A DNA stretch of 64,000 nucleotides from CAIWHR01 sp963781285. GTDB taxonomy: Bacteria > Pseudomonadota > Gammaproteobacteria > Burkholderiales > Casimicrobiaceae. The translations under genes were made by a program, and so were the position numbers. Positions 17,632 through 26,490 of this stretch are shown here, piece by piece (the first letter of the stretch is position 1; each line of letters begins with the position of its first letter). The DNA lies in contig CAWAFI010000010.1 in the NCBI GenBank assembly GCA_963781285.1, positions 1-64,000 of the forward strand, in the 5' to 3' direction. The notes beneath the pieces were generated by a model, which did not search any database, was not told where the DNA came from, and saw nothing but the letters and a program-made list of their open reading frames with translations.

Positions 17632-17645
17632 TTGACGCAGATCAA
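17632..17645. promoter_or_regulatory. FNR-type binding site in the korA/had divergent promoter region
   Basis: TTGAC-GCAG-ATCAA is a 14-base match to the FNR/CRP-superfamily anaerobic consensus TTGAT-N4-ATCAA with one mismatch. Its centre lies about 65 bases upstream of the korA start, fitting class II activation with a short leader, and about 175 bases upstream of had. This suggests oxygen-dependent control of the kor operon and perhaps of the benzoyl-CoA operon. Confidence 0.65.
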
Positions 17646-17688
17646 AGCGGCCGCAATCGCACTCGCGCAATATGATTTGCAGCAAACC

Positions 17689-17710
17689 GGTATTATGGTA
17701 CTGTAATACC
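17689..17710. promoter_or_regulatory. 22-bp palindromic operator GGTATT-N10-AATACC
   Basis: The site reads GGTATT-AT-GGTAC-TGT-AATACC. Six-base arms are perfectly inverted around a GGTAC core. The same layout occurs at 35229-35250 in front of the hemerythrin gene (17 of 22 positions identical). It lies midway between the divergent korA and had genes and overlaps a plausible had promoter (TTTGCA at 17676, TACTGT at 17699, spacing 17). It is probably the target of a dimeric repressor of aromatic metabolism; the regulator is not identified. Confidence 0.65.
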
Positions 17711-17816
17711 AGAATAGCGTCAGACGGCGGTCCGGTCAAGCGCCGCCGGGTGCTTCCCGCAGTTTCCCGGACAGCCACGGCAGCCGCCGGACCGACCTTA
17801 CGGAGGAGCAATCGCC

Positions 17817-18887
17817 ATGAGTATCGAAGCACACCGCTGGTTGATGACTGCGGTGAAAGCCCCTCTCGAACGCGCGGCTTTCGCCGCCCAGCCGGGGGCG
17901 GGCGAGGTCGTGGTCGCGATCGCCGGCTGCGGTGTGTGCCACACCGATCTCGGCTACTTCTACGACGGCGTGCGGACCAACCACGCATTGCCTCTTGCCC
18001 TTGGTCACGAGATCAGCGGCCACGTCGTTGCCGCCGGCGCCGGCGTCGAAGGCTGGCTGAAGAAGGCGGTGATCGTGCCGGCCGTGTTGCCGTGCGGCGA
18101 ATGCGACCTCTGCCGGCGCGGGCAGACGACGATATGCCGCGGGCAGAAGATGCCGGGCAACGACATCCAGGGCGGTTTTGCCACGCATATCGTCGTGCCG
18201 GGTCGCGGGCTGTGCGAAGTCGACGAGGCCCGCCTCAAAGGCGCCGGGCTGGCGCTCGCCGATGTCTCGATCGTGGCCGACGCGCTGACGACCCCCTACC
18301 AGGCCGTCCGTCGCGCGGGCGTCAAGCCGGGCAGCCTCGCAATCGTCGTCGGCGCCGGCGGCGTCGGCGGCTATTGCGTGCAGGTGGCGAATGCATTCGG
18401 CGCGAAGGTCGTCGCCATCGACGTTGACGAGGACAAGCTCGAGGCGGTCTCCCACCATGGCGCGGCGCTGACGCTCGACGCGCGCGCGCTCGATAGCAAA
18501 GCGATCAAGGCCGCGATCGCCGCGTTCGCCAAGCAGAACGGCCTGCCCGCCACCGAGTGGTTCGTCTTCGAATGCTCGGGCACCGCCGCCGGCCAACTCA
18601 CGGCGTACGGATTGCTCGTGCACGGCGCGACGCTCTCGATCGTCGGCTTCACGATGGACAAGGTCGAGGTGCGCCTGTCCAATCTGATGGCCTTCGACGC
18701 GCGCGCGATCGGCAACTGGGGCTGCCCGCCCGAGTTCTATCCGGCGGCGCTCGAACTCGTCCTCGGCAACAAGGTTGCGATCAAGCCGTTTGTCGAGGCG
18801 CATCCACTCGATGACATCAACCGCGTGTTCGCGGCCGTCCATCACCGCGAGATCAAGCGGCGCGCGGTGCTGGTGCCCGCGCACTGA
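17817..18887 (+). CDS. had: 6-Hydroxycyclohex-1-ene-1-carbonyl-CoA dehydrogenase
   Basis: A 356-residue zinc-dependent medium-chain alcohol dehydrogenase. The catalytic zinc site is visible in CGVCHTDLGYFYDGV and LGHEISGHVVAAG, the structural Cys4 site in PCGECDLCRRGQTTICRG, and the NAD-binding fold in IVVGAGGVGGYCVQVA. In the Thauera benzoyl-CoA pathway this enzyme oxidises 6-hydroxycyclohex-1-ene-1-carbonyl-CoA to the 6-oxo compound with NAD+. The specific assignment rests on its place as first gene of had-oah-dch-bcrCBAD-fdx. ATG 17817 follows a GGAGG ribosome binding site. Confidence 0.9.
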   Translation: MSIEAHRWLMTAVKAPLERAAFAAQPGAGEVVVAIAGCGVCHTDLGYFYDGVRTNHALPLALGHEISGHVVAAGAGVEGWLKKAVIVPAVLPCGECDLCRRGQTTICRGQKMPGNDIQGGFATHIVVPGRGLCEVDEARLKGAGLALADVSIVADALTTPYQAVRRAGVKPGSLAIVVGAGGVGGYCVQVANAFGAKVVAIDVDEDKLEAVSHHGAALTLDARALDSKAIKAAIAAFAKQNGLPATEWFVFECSGTAAGQLTAYGLLVHGATLSIVGFTMDKVEVRLSNLMAFDARAIGNWGCPPEFYPAALELVLGNKVAIKPFVEAHPLDDINRVFAAVHHREIKRRAVLVPAH

Positions 18888-18898
18888 GGAGACCCGAT

Positions 18899-20026
18899 AT
18901 GAACGCCCCCGACGCCCTTTCCGCGACCCGCGAGTTCAAGAACCACGATCTCGTCGACGATATTACGAAACCAGGAGTCCGTTACGAGAAGCGCCCGGCG
19001 ACGAAGCCGGACGGCACCGTCGCCGCCGGCCTCTACAACGCGTGGATCACGCTCGACAACCCGACGCAGTTCAATTCCTACACGACTGACATGGTAAAGG
19101 GCGTGATCCTCGCCTTCCGCGCGGCGTCGAACGCGCGGGACGTCAACTGCGTCGTGTTCACCGGCACCGGCGACCGCGCTTTTTGCACCGGCGGCAACAC
19201 GAAGGAGTACGCTGAATACTACGCGGGGCAGCCGCAGGAATACCGGCAGTACATGCGCCTGTTCAACGACATGGTGTCGGCGATCCTCGCCTGCGACAAG
19301 CCGGTGATCTGCCGCGTCAACGGGATGCGCATCGGCGGCGGCCAGGAGATCGGGATGGCGTGCGACTTCTCGGTGGCGCAGGACCTCGCGCGCTTCGGCC
19401 AGGCCGGCCCCAAGCACGGCTCGGCGCCGATCGGCGGTGCGACCGATTTTCTGCCGGTGATCGCCGGTGCGGAACGCTCGATGGCCGCGTGTGTGTTGTG
19501 CGAGCCGTTCTCGGCACACAAGGCGTACTGGATGGGTGTGCTGACCGACATCGTCCCGGCGCTCAAGGTCGACGGCCGTTACGTGGCGAATCCGCTGGTC
19601 GAGACGCAGCGGATGACCGATGAATTCGGCCGCTTCGTGTTCGGCGAGCCGAAGACCGGCGAGGCGCTGAAGGAAGGCAAGGCGCTGCTCGCGCGCGGCA
19701 CAATCGACCTGACGCTGCTCGACGAAAAGATCCACGAATTGTGCGCGAAGATGTTGCTGACCTTTCCCGATTGCACGACCAAGACGCTCGAGGAGCTGCG
19801 CAAGCCGAAGCTCGACGCGTGGAACCGCAACAAGGAGGACTCGCGTGCGTGGCTCGCGCTCAACATGATGACGGAGGCACGCGCCGGCTTCACCGCATTC
19901 AACGAAGGCCCGAAGGACGACCGCGAGGCGGACTTCGTGTTGCTGCGCCAGAAGCTCGCCGCCGGCGAGAGCTGGGTCGGCCCGCTTCACGATTCGATTC
20001 AGCCGGGACGCAAGGGCAGGGACTGA
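18899..20026 (+). CDS. oah: 6-Oxocyclohex-1-ene-1-carbonyl-CoA hydrolase
   Basis: A 375-residue member of the crotonase superfamily, longer than ordinary enoyl-CoA hydratases because of an N-terminal extension (EFKNHDLVDDITKPGVRYEK) typical of Oah. The oxyanion-hole segments are FCTGGNTKEYAEYYAG and RIGGGQEIGMACDFSVA. The enzyme adds two waters to 6-oxocyclohex-1-ene-1-carbonyl-CoA and opens the ring to 3-hydroxypimelyl-CoA. The gene starts 11 bases after had and ends 3 bases before dch, so the three are one transcript. Confidence 0.92.
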   Translation: MNAPDALSATREFKNHDLVDDITKPGVRYEKRPATKPDGTVAAGLYNAWITLDNPTQFNSYTTDMVKGVILAFRAASNARDVNCVVFTGTGDRAFCTGGNTKEYAEYYAGQPQEYRQYMRLFNDMVSAILACDKPVICRVNGMRIGGGQEIGMACDFSVAQDLARFGQAGPKHGSAPIGGATDFLPVIAGAERSMAACVLCEPFSAHKAYWMGVLTDIVPALKVDGRYVANPLVETQRMTDEFGRFVFGEPKTGEALKEGKALLARGTIDLTLLDEKIHELCAKMLLTFPDCTTKTLEELRKPKLDAWNRNKEDSRAWLALNMMTEARAGFTAFNEGPKDDREADFVLLRQKLAAGESWVGPLHDSIQPGRKGRD

Positions 20027-20029
20027 CGC

Positions 20030-20812
20030 ATGACGGTCTCATCGCCGCTGACGGACCGGCTCGAGCGCGACGGCGCGCTGCTGCGCCTCACGCTGGCGCG
20101 GCCCAAGGCGAACCTCATAGACGCGGCGATGATCGCCGCGCTCTCCGGCGCACTCGTCGCGTATCGCGGTGGGGCCACGCTCGGTGGCCTGCGCGGCGTG
20201 CTGCTCGATGCCGAAGGCCCGCATTTCAGCTTCGGCGCGAGCGTCGAGGAGCACCTGCCCGATCGCTGCGCCGCGATGCTGGCGTCGCTGCATGCGCTGG
20301 TTCTCGCGATGCTCGAGTTCCCGGCGCCGATTCTCACCGTCGTTCGGGGCCAGTGCCTTGGAGGCGGGCTGGAAGTCGCACTGGCCGGCGGACCGATTTT
20401 TGCGGCGCCTGATGCGCAATTCGGCCAGCCCGAGATGAAGCTCGGCGTGTTCGCGCCGGCGGCATCGGTGCTGCTGCCGTATCGCGTCAATCAGCCCGCG
20501 GCCGAGGATCTGCTGCTGTCCGGTCGCTCGATCGGCGCCGACGAGGCGAAGGCGATCGGCCTGGTGCAGTACGTCGCCGTCGACCCGGAAATCGCGGCGC
20601 TCGCGTATTTCGACGCGCAGCTCGCGCCGAAGAGTGCAGCGTCGGTGAGCCATGCCTTGACGGCTGCCCGCGGCGCAATGATCCGCGACGTGCGGCATCG
20701 TCTCGCCGAGGTCGAGCGACTCTATCTCGACCGGCTGATGCAGACCCGCGATGCCAACGAGGGACTCCTCGCATTCATCGCCAAGCGCAAACCCAATTGG
20801 GAGCACCGTTGA
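20030..20812 (+). CDS. dch: Cyclohexa-1,5-diene-1-carbonyl-CoA hydratase
   Basis: A 260-residue crotonase-fold protein with the CoA/oxyanion elements FSFGASVEEHLPDRC and VRGQCLGGGLEVALAGG. In anaerobic benzoate degradation Dch hydrates the dienoyl-CoA made by benzoyl-CoA reductase to 6-hydroxycyclohex-1-ene-1-carbonyl-CoA, the substrate of Had. Its stop overlaps the bcrC start (TGATG at 20810), so translation is coupled to the reductase. Confidence 0.9.
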   Translation: MTVSSPLTDRLERDGALLRLTLARPKANLIDAAMIAALSGALVAYRGGATLGGLRGVLLDAEGPHFSFGASVEEHLPDRCAAMLASLHALVLAMLEFPAPILTVVRGQCLGGGLEVALAGGPIFAAPDAQFGQPEMKLGVFAPAASVLLPYRVNQPAAEDLLLSGRSIGADEAKAIGLVQYVAVDPEIAALAYFDAQLAPKSAASVSHALTAARGAMIRDVRHRLAEVERLYLDRLMQTRDANEGLLAFIAKRKPNWEHR

Positions 20813-21990
20813 TGGCCACGATCCCACCCGTCATTGAGATCGTCGAACGCTGCCAGGCGTTGTTCGACGATCTCGACTTCAACGCCGTCAAGCAATGGAA
20901 GGCGGCGGCTCCCGGGCGCAAGGCGATCGGCTACATGCCGGTCTACGTGCCGCGCGAACTGATCCACGCGGCCGGCATGCTGTCGGTCGGCATCCTGGGC
21001 GGCGGCGACCAGATCGAGGTGATCCAGGGCGACGCCTATTACCAGAGCTACATCTGCCGCATCCCGCGCTCGACGATCGAGCTGGGCCTGAGCGGCCGGC
21101 TCGACTGCCTCGACGGCCTGCTGTTCCCGTCCATCTGCGATGTGATCCGCAATCTTTCCGGGATGTGGCAGATCCTGTTCAAGGACAAATACGTCCGCTA
21201 CATCGACGTCCCGCAGAACTACGTGGATTCGATCGGCGGCGCGTTCTACATCAGCGAGCTCGAGGTTTTGCGCGGCGATCTGGGCAAGCTGCGCGGCAAG
21301 CCGGTCACCGACGACGAGCTGAACGCGTCGATCCGCGTCTTCAACGAAAACCGCGCCGCGATTCGCGACCTGTATGCATACCGCGCGGAAAAACCGTGGC
21401 AGGCACCGACGTCGGAGGTCTATCTGGTGCTGCGCGCCGGGATGGTGCTGCCGCCCGAAGAACATACGCAACTCGTCCGCGACTACATCGCTGCCGCCGA
21501 CGCGCTCCCGAGGCCGAAGCGCGACAACGCGCGCATCGTGCTCACGGGCGCGTTCTGCGAGCAGCCGCCGCTCGGGCTGATCAAGTCGATCGAGATGGCG
21601 GGCTGCTACGTCGTCGACGACGACTTCATGCTGGTGACGCGCTGGCTGCTGGACGACGTCCCCGCCAACGCCAATCCGCTGGACGAGCTTTCGAAGGCCT
21701 TCCTGCACCGTTCGGCGTCGACCGCTGCCAAGTACGAGACGACACGCGAGGAGAAGGGCGTGTTCCTGTTGAAGCAGGTCAAGACCCGCGGCGCCGAGGG
21801 CGTTATCTTTGCCGCGCCGTCGTTCTGCGACCCGGCGCTGCTCGAGCGTCCGATGCTGCAGGACGTGCTGGCGAAACACAAGGTGCCGTACACGGCATTC
21901 AAGTATGCGGAGAACACGGGCCAAATGGCGCCGATCCGCGAGCAGGCCGGCACATTCGCCGATTCAATCAAATTGTGGAGCGCCGCATGA
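20812..21990 (+). CDS. bcrC: Benzoyl-CoA reductase, subunit C
   Basis: A 392-residue protein of the 2-hydroxyacyl-CoA dehydratase D-component (HgdB/FldB) family. It carries several Cys residues in the characteristic context (YICRIPRSTIELGL, RLDCLDGLLFPSICD, GAFCEQPP, SFCDPALLERP), part of which bind the [4Fe-4S] cluster of the substrate-reducing BcrBC half. Together with BcrB it binds benzoyl-CoA and transfers low-potential electrons to the ring. The Thauera-type gene order C-B-A-D distinguishes this from the Bzd (Aromatoleum) type. The start ATG 20812 overlaps the dch stop, and its stop overlaps bcrB (ATGA). Confidence 0.93.
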   Translation: MATIPPVIEIVERCQALFDDLDFNAVKQWKAAAPGRKAIGYMPVYVPRELIHAAGMLSVGILGGGDQIEVIQGDAYYQSYICRIPRSTIELGLSGRLDCLDGLLFPSICDVIRNLSGMWQILFKDKYVRYIDVPQNYVDSIGGAFYISELEVLRGDLGKLRGKPVTDDELNASIRVFNENRAAIRDLYAYRAEKPWQAPTSEVYLVLRAGMVLPPEEHTQLVRDYIAAADALPRPKRDNARIVLTGAFCEQPPLGLIKSIEMAGCYVVDDDFMLVTRWLLDDVPANANPLDELSKAFLHRSASTAAKYETTREEKGVFLLKQVKTRGAEGVIFAAPSFCDPALLERPMLQDVLAKHKVPYTAFKYAENTGQMAPIREQAGTFADSIKLWSAA

Positions 21991-23306
21991 CCTCGACCGC
22001 CGCCCCGATGCCCTCCAGCGTGAAGAAGCCGCAGAACGTGCAGAAAGAGGACGCGATGCTGCTGCAGAAGGAGCTCATCAACCGCAACTACATGGAGCTC
22101 GCGACCGCGCGGGCGAACAACCGCAAGGTGTCGGCGACGTTCGTGCCCGGGAACTTGAACGAGCTGCTGATGTGCTTCGACTTCGCGCGCAGCCTTCCGG
22201 AGACCAACGCGCTGCAGAACGGCATGCGCAAGAAATCCGGCAAGATGATCATGGATGCCGAGCGCGACGGCCAGTCCGAGGACGTCTGCACGTACGTGAA
22301 GGCGGATCTCGGAATGATGATGGGCGGCGAGATCGGACCCACCGGCGATCCGCTGCCGAGGCCGGACATCCTGCTGCTGTCGTACACGGGCTGCTTCACG
22401 TTCATGAAATGGTTCGAGCTGATCCGCCACAAGTACGGTTGCGAGACCGTGATGCTGCACGTCCCGTACCAGGGTGAAGGCAAGATCGCGCCGAACATGC
22501 GCGACTATGTGGTCAAGCAGTTGAAGGAGACGGTGATCCCCACGCTCGAGCGCGTGTCGGGGGTCAAGTTCGACATCGACCGGCTGCGGCAATACATGCG
22601 CGAATCGCAGAAGGCCGAAGAGGATCTCGTCGCCGTGCTGCAATCGGCGAAGAACCGTCCGTCTCCCATCGACGGCTACTTCGGGGCCGTCTATTACATC
22701 GGTCCGATATTCACGGCGTTCCGCGGAACGCCCGAAGCGACCGAGTACTACCGCGTGCTGCGCGCGGAAATCGAACAGCGCGTCCGCGAAGGCAGGGGTC
22801 CGATGACGCCGGAGGGCGAGATGGCCCAGGAAAACTATCGGCTGGTCGTTGAAGGGCCGCCGAACTGGACCAGCTTCCGCGACTTCTGGAAGATGTTCTA
22901 CGACGAGGGCGCCGTGGTCGTCGCGTCGACGTACGCGAAGGTTGGCGGCCTCTACGACTTCGGTTTCCGCCATGACGCGGACCGCCCGCTGGAGTCGCTG
23001 GCCGAATACTGTCTCGGCTGCTACACGAACCTGAACCTGCCGTCGCGCGTCGACATGATCTGCAAGTACATCGACGAATACCAGGCCGACGGCCTGCTGA
23101 TCAACTCGATCAAGAGCTGCAACAGCTTCTCGGCGGGCCAGCTCCTGATCCTGCGCGAAGTGGAAAGGCGCACCGGCAAGCCGGCGGCGTTCATCGAGAC
23201 CGATCTCGTCGACCCGCGCTACTTCTCGGCGGCGAACGTGAAGAACCGGTTGGAGAGCTACTTCCAGATGGTCAAGGCGAAGCGCGTGGCCGCGGCCGTG
23301 CACTGA
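21987..23306 (+). CDS. bcrB: Benzoyl-CoA reductase, subunit B
   Basis: A 439-residue HgdB-family protein and partner of BcrC in the benzoyl-CoA-binding module. Conserved Cys-containing segments are SYTGCFTFMKWFELI, HKYGCETVML, EYCLGCYTNLNLPS and INSIKSCNSFSAGQ, of which a subset ligates the second [4Fe-4S] cluster. A charged 25-residue N-terminal stretch (MTSTAAPMPSSVKKPQNVQK) precedes the conserved core. The gene overlaps bcrC by four bases and precedes bcrA by 11 bases with its own GGAGAGG ribosome binding site. Confidence 0.93.
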   Translation: MTSTAAPMPSSVKKPQNVQKEDAMLLQKELINRNYMELATARANNRKVSATFVPGNLNELLMCFDFARSLPETNALQNGMRKKSGKMIMDAERDGQSEDVCTYVKADLGMMMGGEIGPTGDPLPRPDILLLSYTGCFTFMKWFELIRHKYGCETVMLHVPYQGEGKIAPNMRDYVVKQLKETVIPTLERVSGVKFDIDRLRQYMRESQKAEEDLVAVLQSAKNRPSPIDGYFGAVYYIGPIFTAFRGTPEATEYYRVLRAEIEQRVREGRGPMTPEGEMAQENYRLVVEGPPNWTSFRDFWKMFYDEGAVVVASTYAKVGGLYDFGFRHDADRPLESLAEYCLGCYTNLNLPSRVDMICKYIDEYQADGLLINSIKSCNSFSAGQLLILREVERRTGKPAAFIETDLVDPRYFSAANVKNRLESYFQMVKAKRVAAAVH

Positions 23307-23317
23307 TAGGAGAGGCC

Positions 23318-24658
23318 ATGCGTTGCTTCATCGGCATCGATCTCGGTTCGACGACCACCAAGGCGGTGGTCATCGACGAGAACCAGAACGTGCTCGGGCG
23401 CGGCATCACCAATTCGCGCTCGAACTACGACACCGCGGCGGCGATCGCCAAGCAGGAGGCACTCGTCAACAGCCGCTTCTACCTGTTCCGGCAGCAGCTC
23501 TCCAAGACAGGTGCGCTGAACGGCGCGCTCGACGGTTTCTTGGGCCAGCTTGAACGCGACTTCCGCTCCGAGCAGTATCTCGAGCAACTCTCCGATCTCG
23601 AGTCGACGTGCCAGCGCAACCTCGGCACCGCCAAATTCGGCGACAGCACGAAGGCCGTGGGCGTGGCGCTGACCGAAGTGTTCAGGCGGCTCGCCACCGA
23701 GGCGCCGTCACTGTTCGCGCCCGGCGCCAAGCGCAAGTCGGACTTCTTCCGCGACATCGCCGGCAGCCAATATCTCGCCACCGGAGAGGCGGTCGCCAAG
23801 GAATCGGGCATACGTTACGACTTCCTGCTCAACGTGTTCGATCGTTCGATCATCGAGGTCGAGAATCGCGTCTATGGCGACTCGATCAAGCGACATTTGC
23901 TGGCGGCGCTCGAGCGCACGTTCGAAGCACTCCCCGACACCGCAGCACGCCGGCAGCAGGTCGAGGCGCCGATCAAGGGAATTCTCGACCTGCCGATGGA
24001 GGAAACCTATGTCGTCGGCACCGGCTACGGCCGTGCGCGGCTACCGTTCTCTAAGGAGCACGTCCGCTCGGAAATCCTGTGCCACGGTCTGGGCGCGCAC
24101 ATGATGTATCCGGGAACCGCGACGGTACTCGACATCGGGGGGCAGGACACGAAGGCGATCCAGGTCGATCCGAACGGCATCGTCGAGAGCTTCCAGATGA
24201 ACGACCGCTGCGCGGCCGGCTGCGGACGCTACCTCGGCTACATTGCCGACGAAATGAACATGGGCCTGCACGAGCTGGGCCCGATGGCGATGAAATCGAC
24301 CAAGACGATCCGCATCAACTCGACGTGCACCGTGTTCGCCGGCGCCGAGCTGCGTGACCGCCTATCGCTAGGCGACAAGCGCGAGGACATCATGGCGGGG
24401 CTGCATCGCGCGATCATCCTGCGCGCGATGTCGATCCTCGCGCGATCGGGCGGCATCCGCAACGAGTTCACGTTTACCGGAGGCGTCGCGAAGAACGAGG
24501 CCGCGGTCAAGGCGCTGAAGGATCTCGTCAAGGAAAACTACGGCGACCTGACGCTCAACATCAATCCCGACTCGATCTACACCGGGGCGCTCGGCGGCGC
24601 GACATTCGCCTGGCGCGCGGTGGTCGAGGAAGGCAAGGTCGCGGAGGCGCGAGCATGA
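23318..24658 (+). CDS. bcrA: Benzoyl-CoA reductase, ATPase subunit A
   Basis: A 446-residue ASKHA-fold activator ATPase (BadF/BadG/BcrA/BcrD family). The phosphate-1 motif is GIDLGSTTTKAVVID at the N-terminus. The second nucleotide segment is TVLDIGGQDTKAIQVD. Cluster-ligating Cys lie in DRCAAGCGRYLGY and NSTCTVFAGAEL. With BcrD it forms the module that couples ATP hydrolysis to electron transfer from ferredoxin. It is about 165 residues longer than BcrD because of an insertion of roughly residues 50-220, as expected for this subunit. The stop overlaps the bcrD start (ATGA). Confidence 0.93.
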   Translation: MRCFIGIDLGSTTTKAVVIDENQNVLGRGITNSRSNYDTAAAIAKQEALVNSRFYLFRQQLSKTGALNGALDGFLGQLERDFRSEQYLEQLSDLESTCQRNLGTAKFGDSTKAVGVALTEVFRRLATEAPSLFAPGAKRKSDFFRDIAGSQYLATGEAVAKESGIRYDFLLNVFDRSIIEVENRVYGDSIKRHLLAALERTFEALPDTAARRQQVEAPIKGILDLPMEETYVVGTGYGRARLPFSKEHVRSEILCHGLGAHMMYPGTATVLDIGGQDTKAIQVDPNGIVESFQMNDRCAAGCGRYLGYIADEMNMGLHELGPMAMKSTKTIRINSTCTVFAGAELRDRLSLGDKREDIMAGLHRAIILRAMSILARSGGIRNEFTFTGGVAKNEAAVKALKDLVKENYGDLTLNINPDSIYTGALGGATFAWRAVVEEGKVAEARA

Positions 24659-25494
24659 CCATCACCATCGGCATCGACATCGGCTCCGGCGCGGTCAAAT
24701 CGGCGCTGTTCCGGACGGACGGCAGCAAGCAGGAGTGGCTCGCGAAGCGCTGCGAGCGGATCCGCCGCCGCGACCCCATGACGCTCGCGCAGGAAGGCTA
24801 CGACGGCGTGCTCGTGGACGCCGGACTGAATCCCCGCGACGTCGACTATATCGCAACCACCGGCGAGGGCGAAAACGTCAAGTTCGCGACCGGCCACTTC
24901 TACTCGATGACCACGCATGCGCGCGGCGGCGTGTTCCTTCATCCGGGGATCAACGCCGTGGTCGACATCGGCGCGCTCAACGGCCGCGCGATCTACGTCG
25001 ATGAGCGCGGCAAGGTGCTATCGTACAAGATGACGAGCCAATGCGCGTCCGGGTCCGGTCAGTTCCTCGAAAACATCGCGCGCTATCTCGGTGTCGCGAT
25101 CGAGGAGATCGGGCCGCTGTCGCAAAGTTCGAAGAATCCGGAGAAGTGCAGCTCGATCTGCGCGGTACTGGCCGAGACCGATGTCATCAACATGGTGTCG
25201 CGCGGCATCGCGACCCCTGATGTCCTCAAGGGCATCCACCTGTCGATGGCGTCGCGGATAGTGAAGCTGTTGAAGGTCACCGGCATCAAGGAAGGTACGG
25301 CACTGCTCACCGGCGGCCTTGCGCTCGACACCGGGCTGCTCGCTGCAATCCAGGAGGAGATGGTCAACGAGAAGGTCAATGTGACAGCCGTCAGCCATCC
25401 TGATTCGATCTACGCCGGCGCGATCGGCGCGGCCTTGTGGGGCGCTTTCCGGCACGCCAAACTGCGCGAGTTGCAACAGCGCGCCGCTGCCTGA
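24655..25494 (+). CDS. bcrD: Benzoyl-CoA reductase, ATPase subunit D
   Basis: A 279-residue ASKHA ATPase and smaller partner of BcrA. The phosphate-1 motif is IGIDIGSGAVKSALF and the second is AVVDIGALNGRAIYVD, where the usual GGQD is replaced by GALN. Conserved Cys occur in SQCASGSGQFLEN and EKCSSICAVLAETDV; one from each subunit pair bridges the [4Fe-4S] cluster at the BcrA-BcrD interface in this family. The gene is followed after 17 bases by the ferredoxin gene. Confidence 0.93.
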   Translation: MTITIGIDIGSGAVKSALFRTDGSKQEWLAKRCERIRRRDPMTLAQEGYDGVLVDAGLNPRDVDYIATTGEGENVKFATGHFYSMTTHARGGVFLHPGINAVVDIGALNGRAIYVDERGKVLSYKMTSQCASGSGQFLENIARYLGVAIEEIGPLSQSSKNPEKCSSICAVLAETDVINMVSRGIATPDVLKGIHLSMASRIVKLLKVTGIKEGTALLTGGLALDTGLLAAIQEEMVNEKVNVTAVSHPDSIYAGAIGAALWGAFRHAKLRELQQRAAA

Positions 25495-25511
25495 ACGGCG
25501 AGGAGACAGCT

Positions 25512-25757
25512 ATGGCGTTGTTGATCAACGATAACTGCACCGCGTGCGATGCGTGCAAGCCGGTGTGTCCCAACGAGGCGATAAGCGTAGGCGAACCGAT
25601 CTACGTGATCGATCCGATGAAATGTACGGAATGCGTGGGCGCCGAGGACGAGCCGCAATGCAAGCTCGTCTGTCCGGCTGACTGCATCGTCACGAATCCC
25701 GACTTTCAGGAAACGCCCGAAGAGCTGATGGCGAAGTACGAGTCGCTGCACGGCTGA
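25512..25757 (+). CDS. fdx: 2[4Fe-4S] ferredoxin, electron donor to benzoyl-CoA reductase
   Basis: An 81-residue ferredoxin of the Allochromatium type. The first cluster motif is CTACDACKPVCP. The second is the expanded form CTECVGAEDEPQCKLVCP, with extra residues between the second and third Cys and a C-terminal helix (TPEELMAKYESLHG). In Thauera such a ferredoxin carries electrons from 2-oxoglutarate:ferredoxin oxidoreductase to BcrABCD, and both enzymes flank it here. ATG 25512 has a GGAG site. Confidence 0.92.
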   Translation: MALLINDNCTACDACKPVCPNEAISVGEPIYVIDPMKCTECVGAEDEPQCKLVCPADCIVTNPDFQETPEELMAKYESLHG

Positions 25758-26069
25758 AGATGGTCCTGGAGACGGGCCGTCGTTCCCGATGTCGGTGGCG
25801 CGGCCCGTTGTTCATTTCCTGCGGCTATTTCGTGTAATTCCGCGTGGCACGTGCGCCGGCATGCAGGTCCGCATCGCCGATGGAGCGCGTAGCCAGAGAT
25901 GATTCGCTGTGCAAGCGAAGCCCGCGATCGCGGAATGCCCGCCAATACGGGACACATTCCATTTGCGATCAACGTCTTGGCATTGACCCTTCCAGGGTCG
26001 GAGCGTACATTCAGGCGACCCGCGCTCTTGCCCGGTGTCGGGCATGTCGGGAGCAGCGCCTTCGGACCG
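25758..26069. other. Intergenic, no gene; possible weak terminator after fdx
   Basis: A 312-base stretch without a coding frame I can support. An inverted repeat ACGGGCCG (25772-25779) and CGGCCCGT (25801-25808) with a 21-base loop follows the ferredoxin gene by 14 bases and is followed by TGTTCATTTCC. It could end the bcr transcript, but the loop is long and the T tract poor. The rest shows no repeat or recognisable site. Confidence 0.3.
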
Positions 26070-26474
26070 ATGGGTAGAGTTGCCGCCACGTTCACGTTTC
26101 TTGTGTTGGTCTACCCGCTGATTGCTTTCGTCATGGGCGGCGAGTTCGGTGTCGGCGGCGCTTTTGCGGTAGCTGCCGTCATTGCCGCGGCGACGGTCAT
26201 TCTGGGAGTGCCCGCCTTCGTTCTTTTCTTCCGCCGCGGTTGGCTAAGCTGGTGGCAGTTCGCATTCGGTGGCGCCATCATTGGCCTCTTTTGCACCATT
26301 CCGTTCGCCGTTGGTGGCGCCGCAGTGGTTGGAGCGCTGGCGCCGGGTTTTCTCGCCCTCGGCGCATTGCACGGGCTGCTCTTTTGGGCGCTCGCCGTCT
26401 GGCGCAACCTGGGCCTGCACCGGCGGCCAACCGGACGCCCCGCAAGCGAGCCACCGGTTACCATGGATCGCTAA
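26070..26474 (+). CDS. Small polytopic membrane protein, unknown function
   Basis: A 134-residue protein with about four hydrophobic segments (FTFLVLVYPLIAFVMGG, AFAVAAVIAAATVILGVPAF, FGGAIIGLFCTIPFAVGGAA, FLALGALHGLLFWALAVW). ATG 26070 is chosen because the hydrophobic sequence begins directly behind it. The frame stays open to 25899, but that part has no coding character. No family recognised. It precedes three more small genes in the same direction. Confidence 0.5.
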   Translation: MGRVAATFTFLVLVYPLIAFVMGGEFGVGGAFAVAAVIAAATVILGVPAFVLFFRRGWLSWWQFAFGGAIIGLFCTIPFAVGGAAVVGALAPGFLALGALHGLLFWALAVWRNLGLHRRPTGRPASEPPVTMDR

Positions 26475-26490
26475 CGACGACGGGCCGGCC

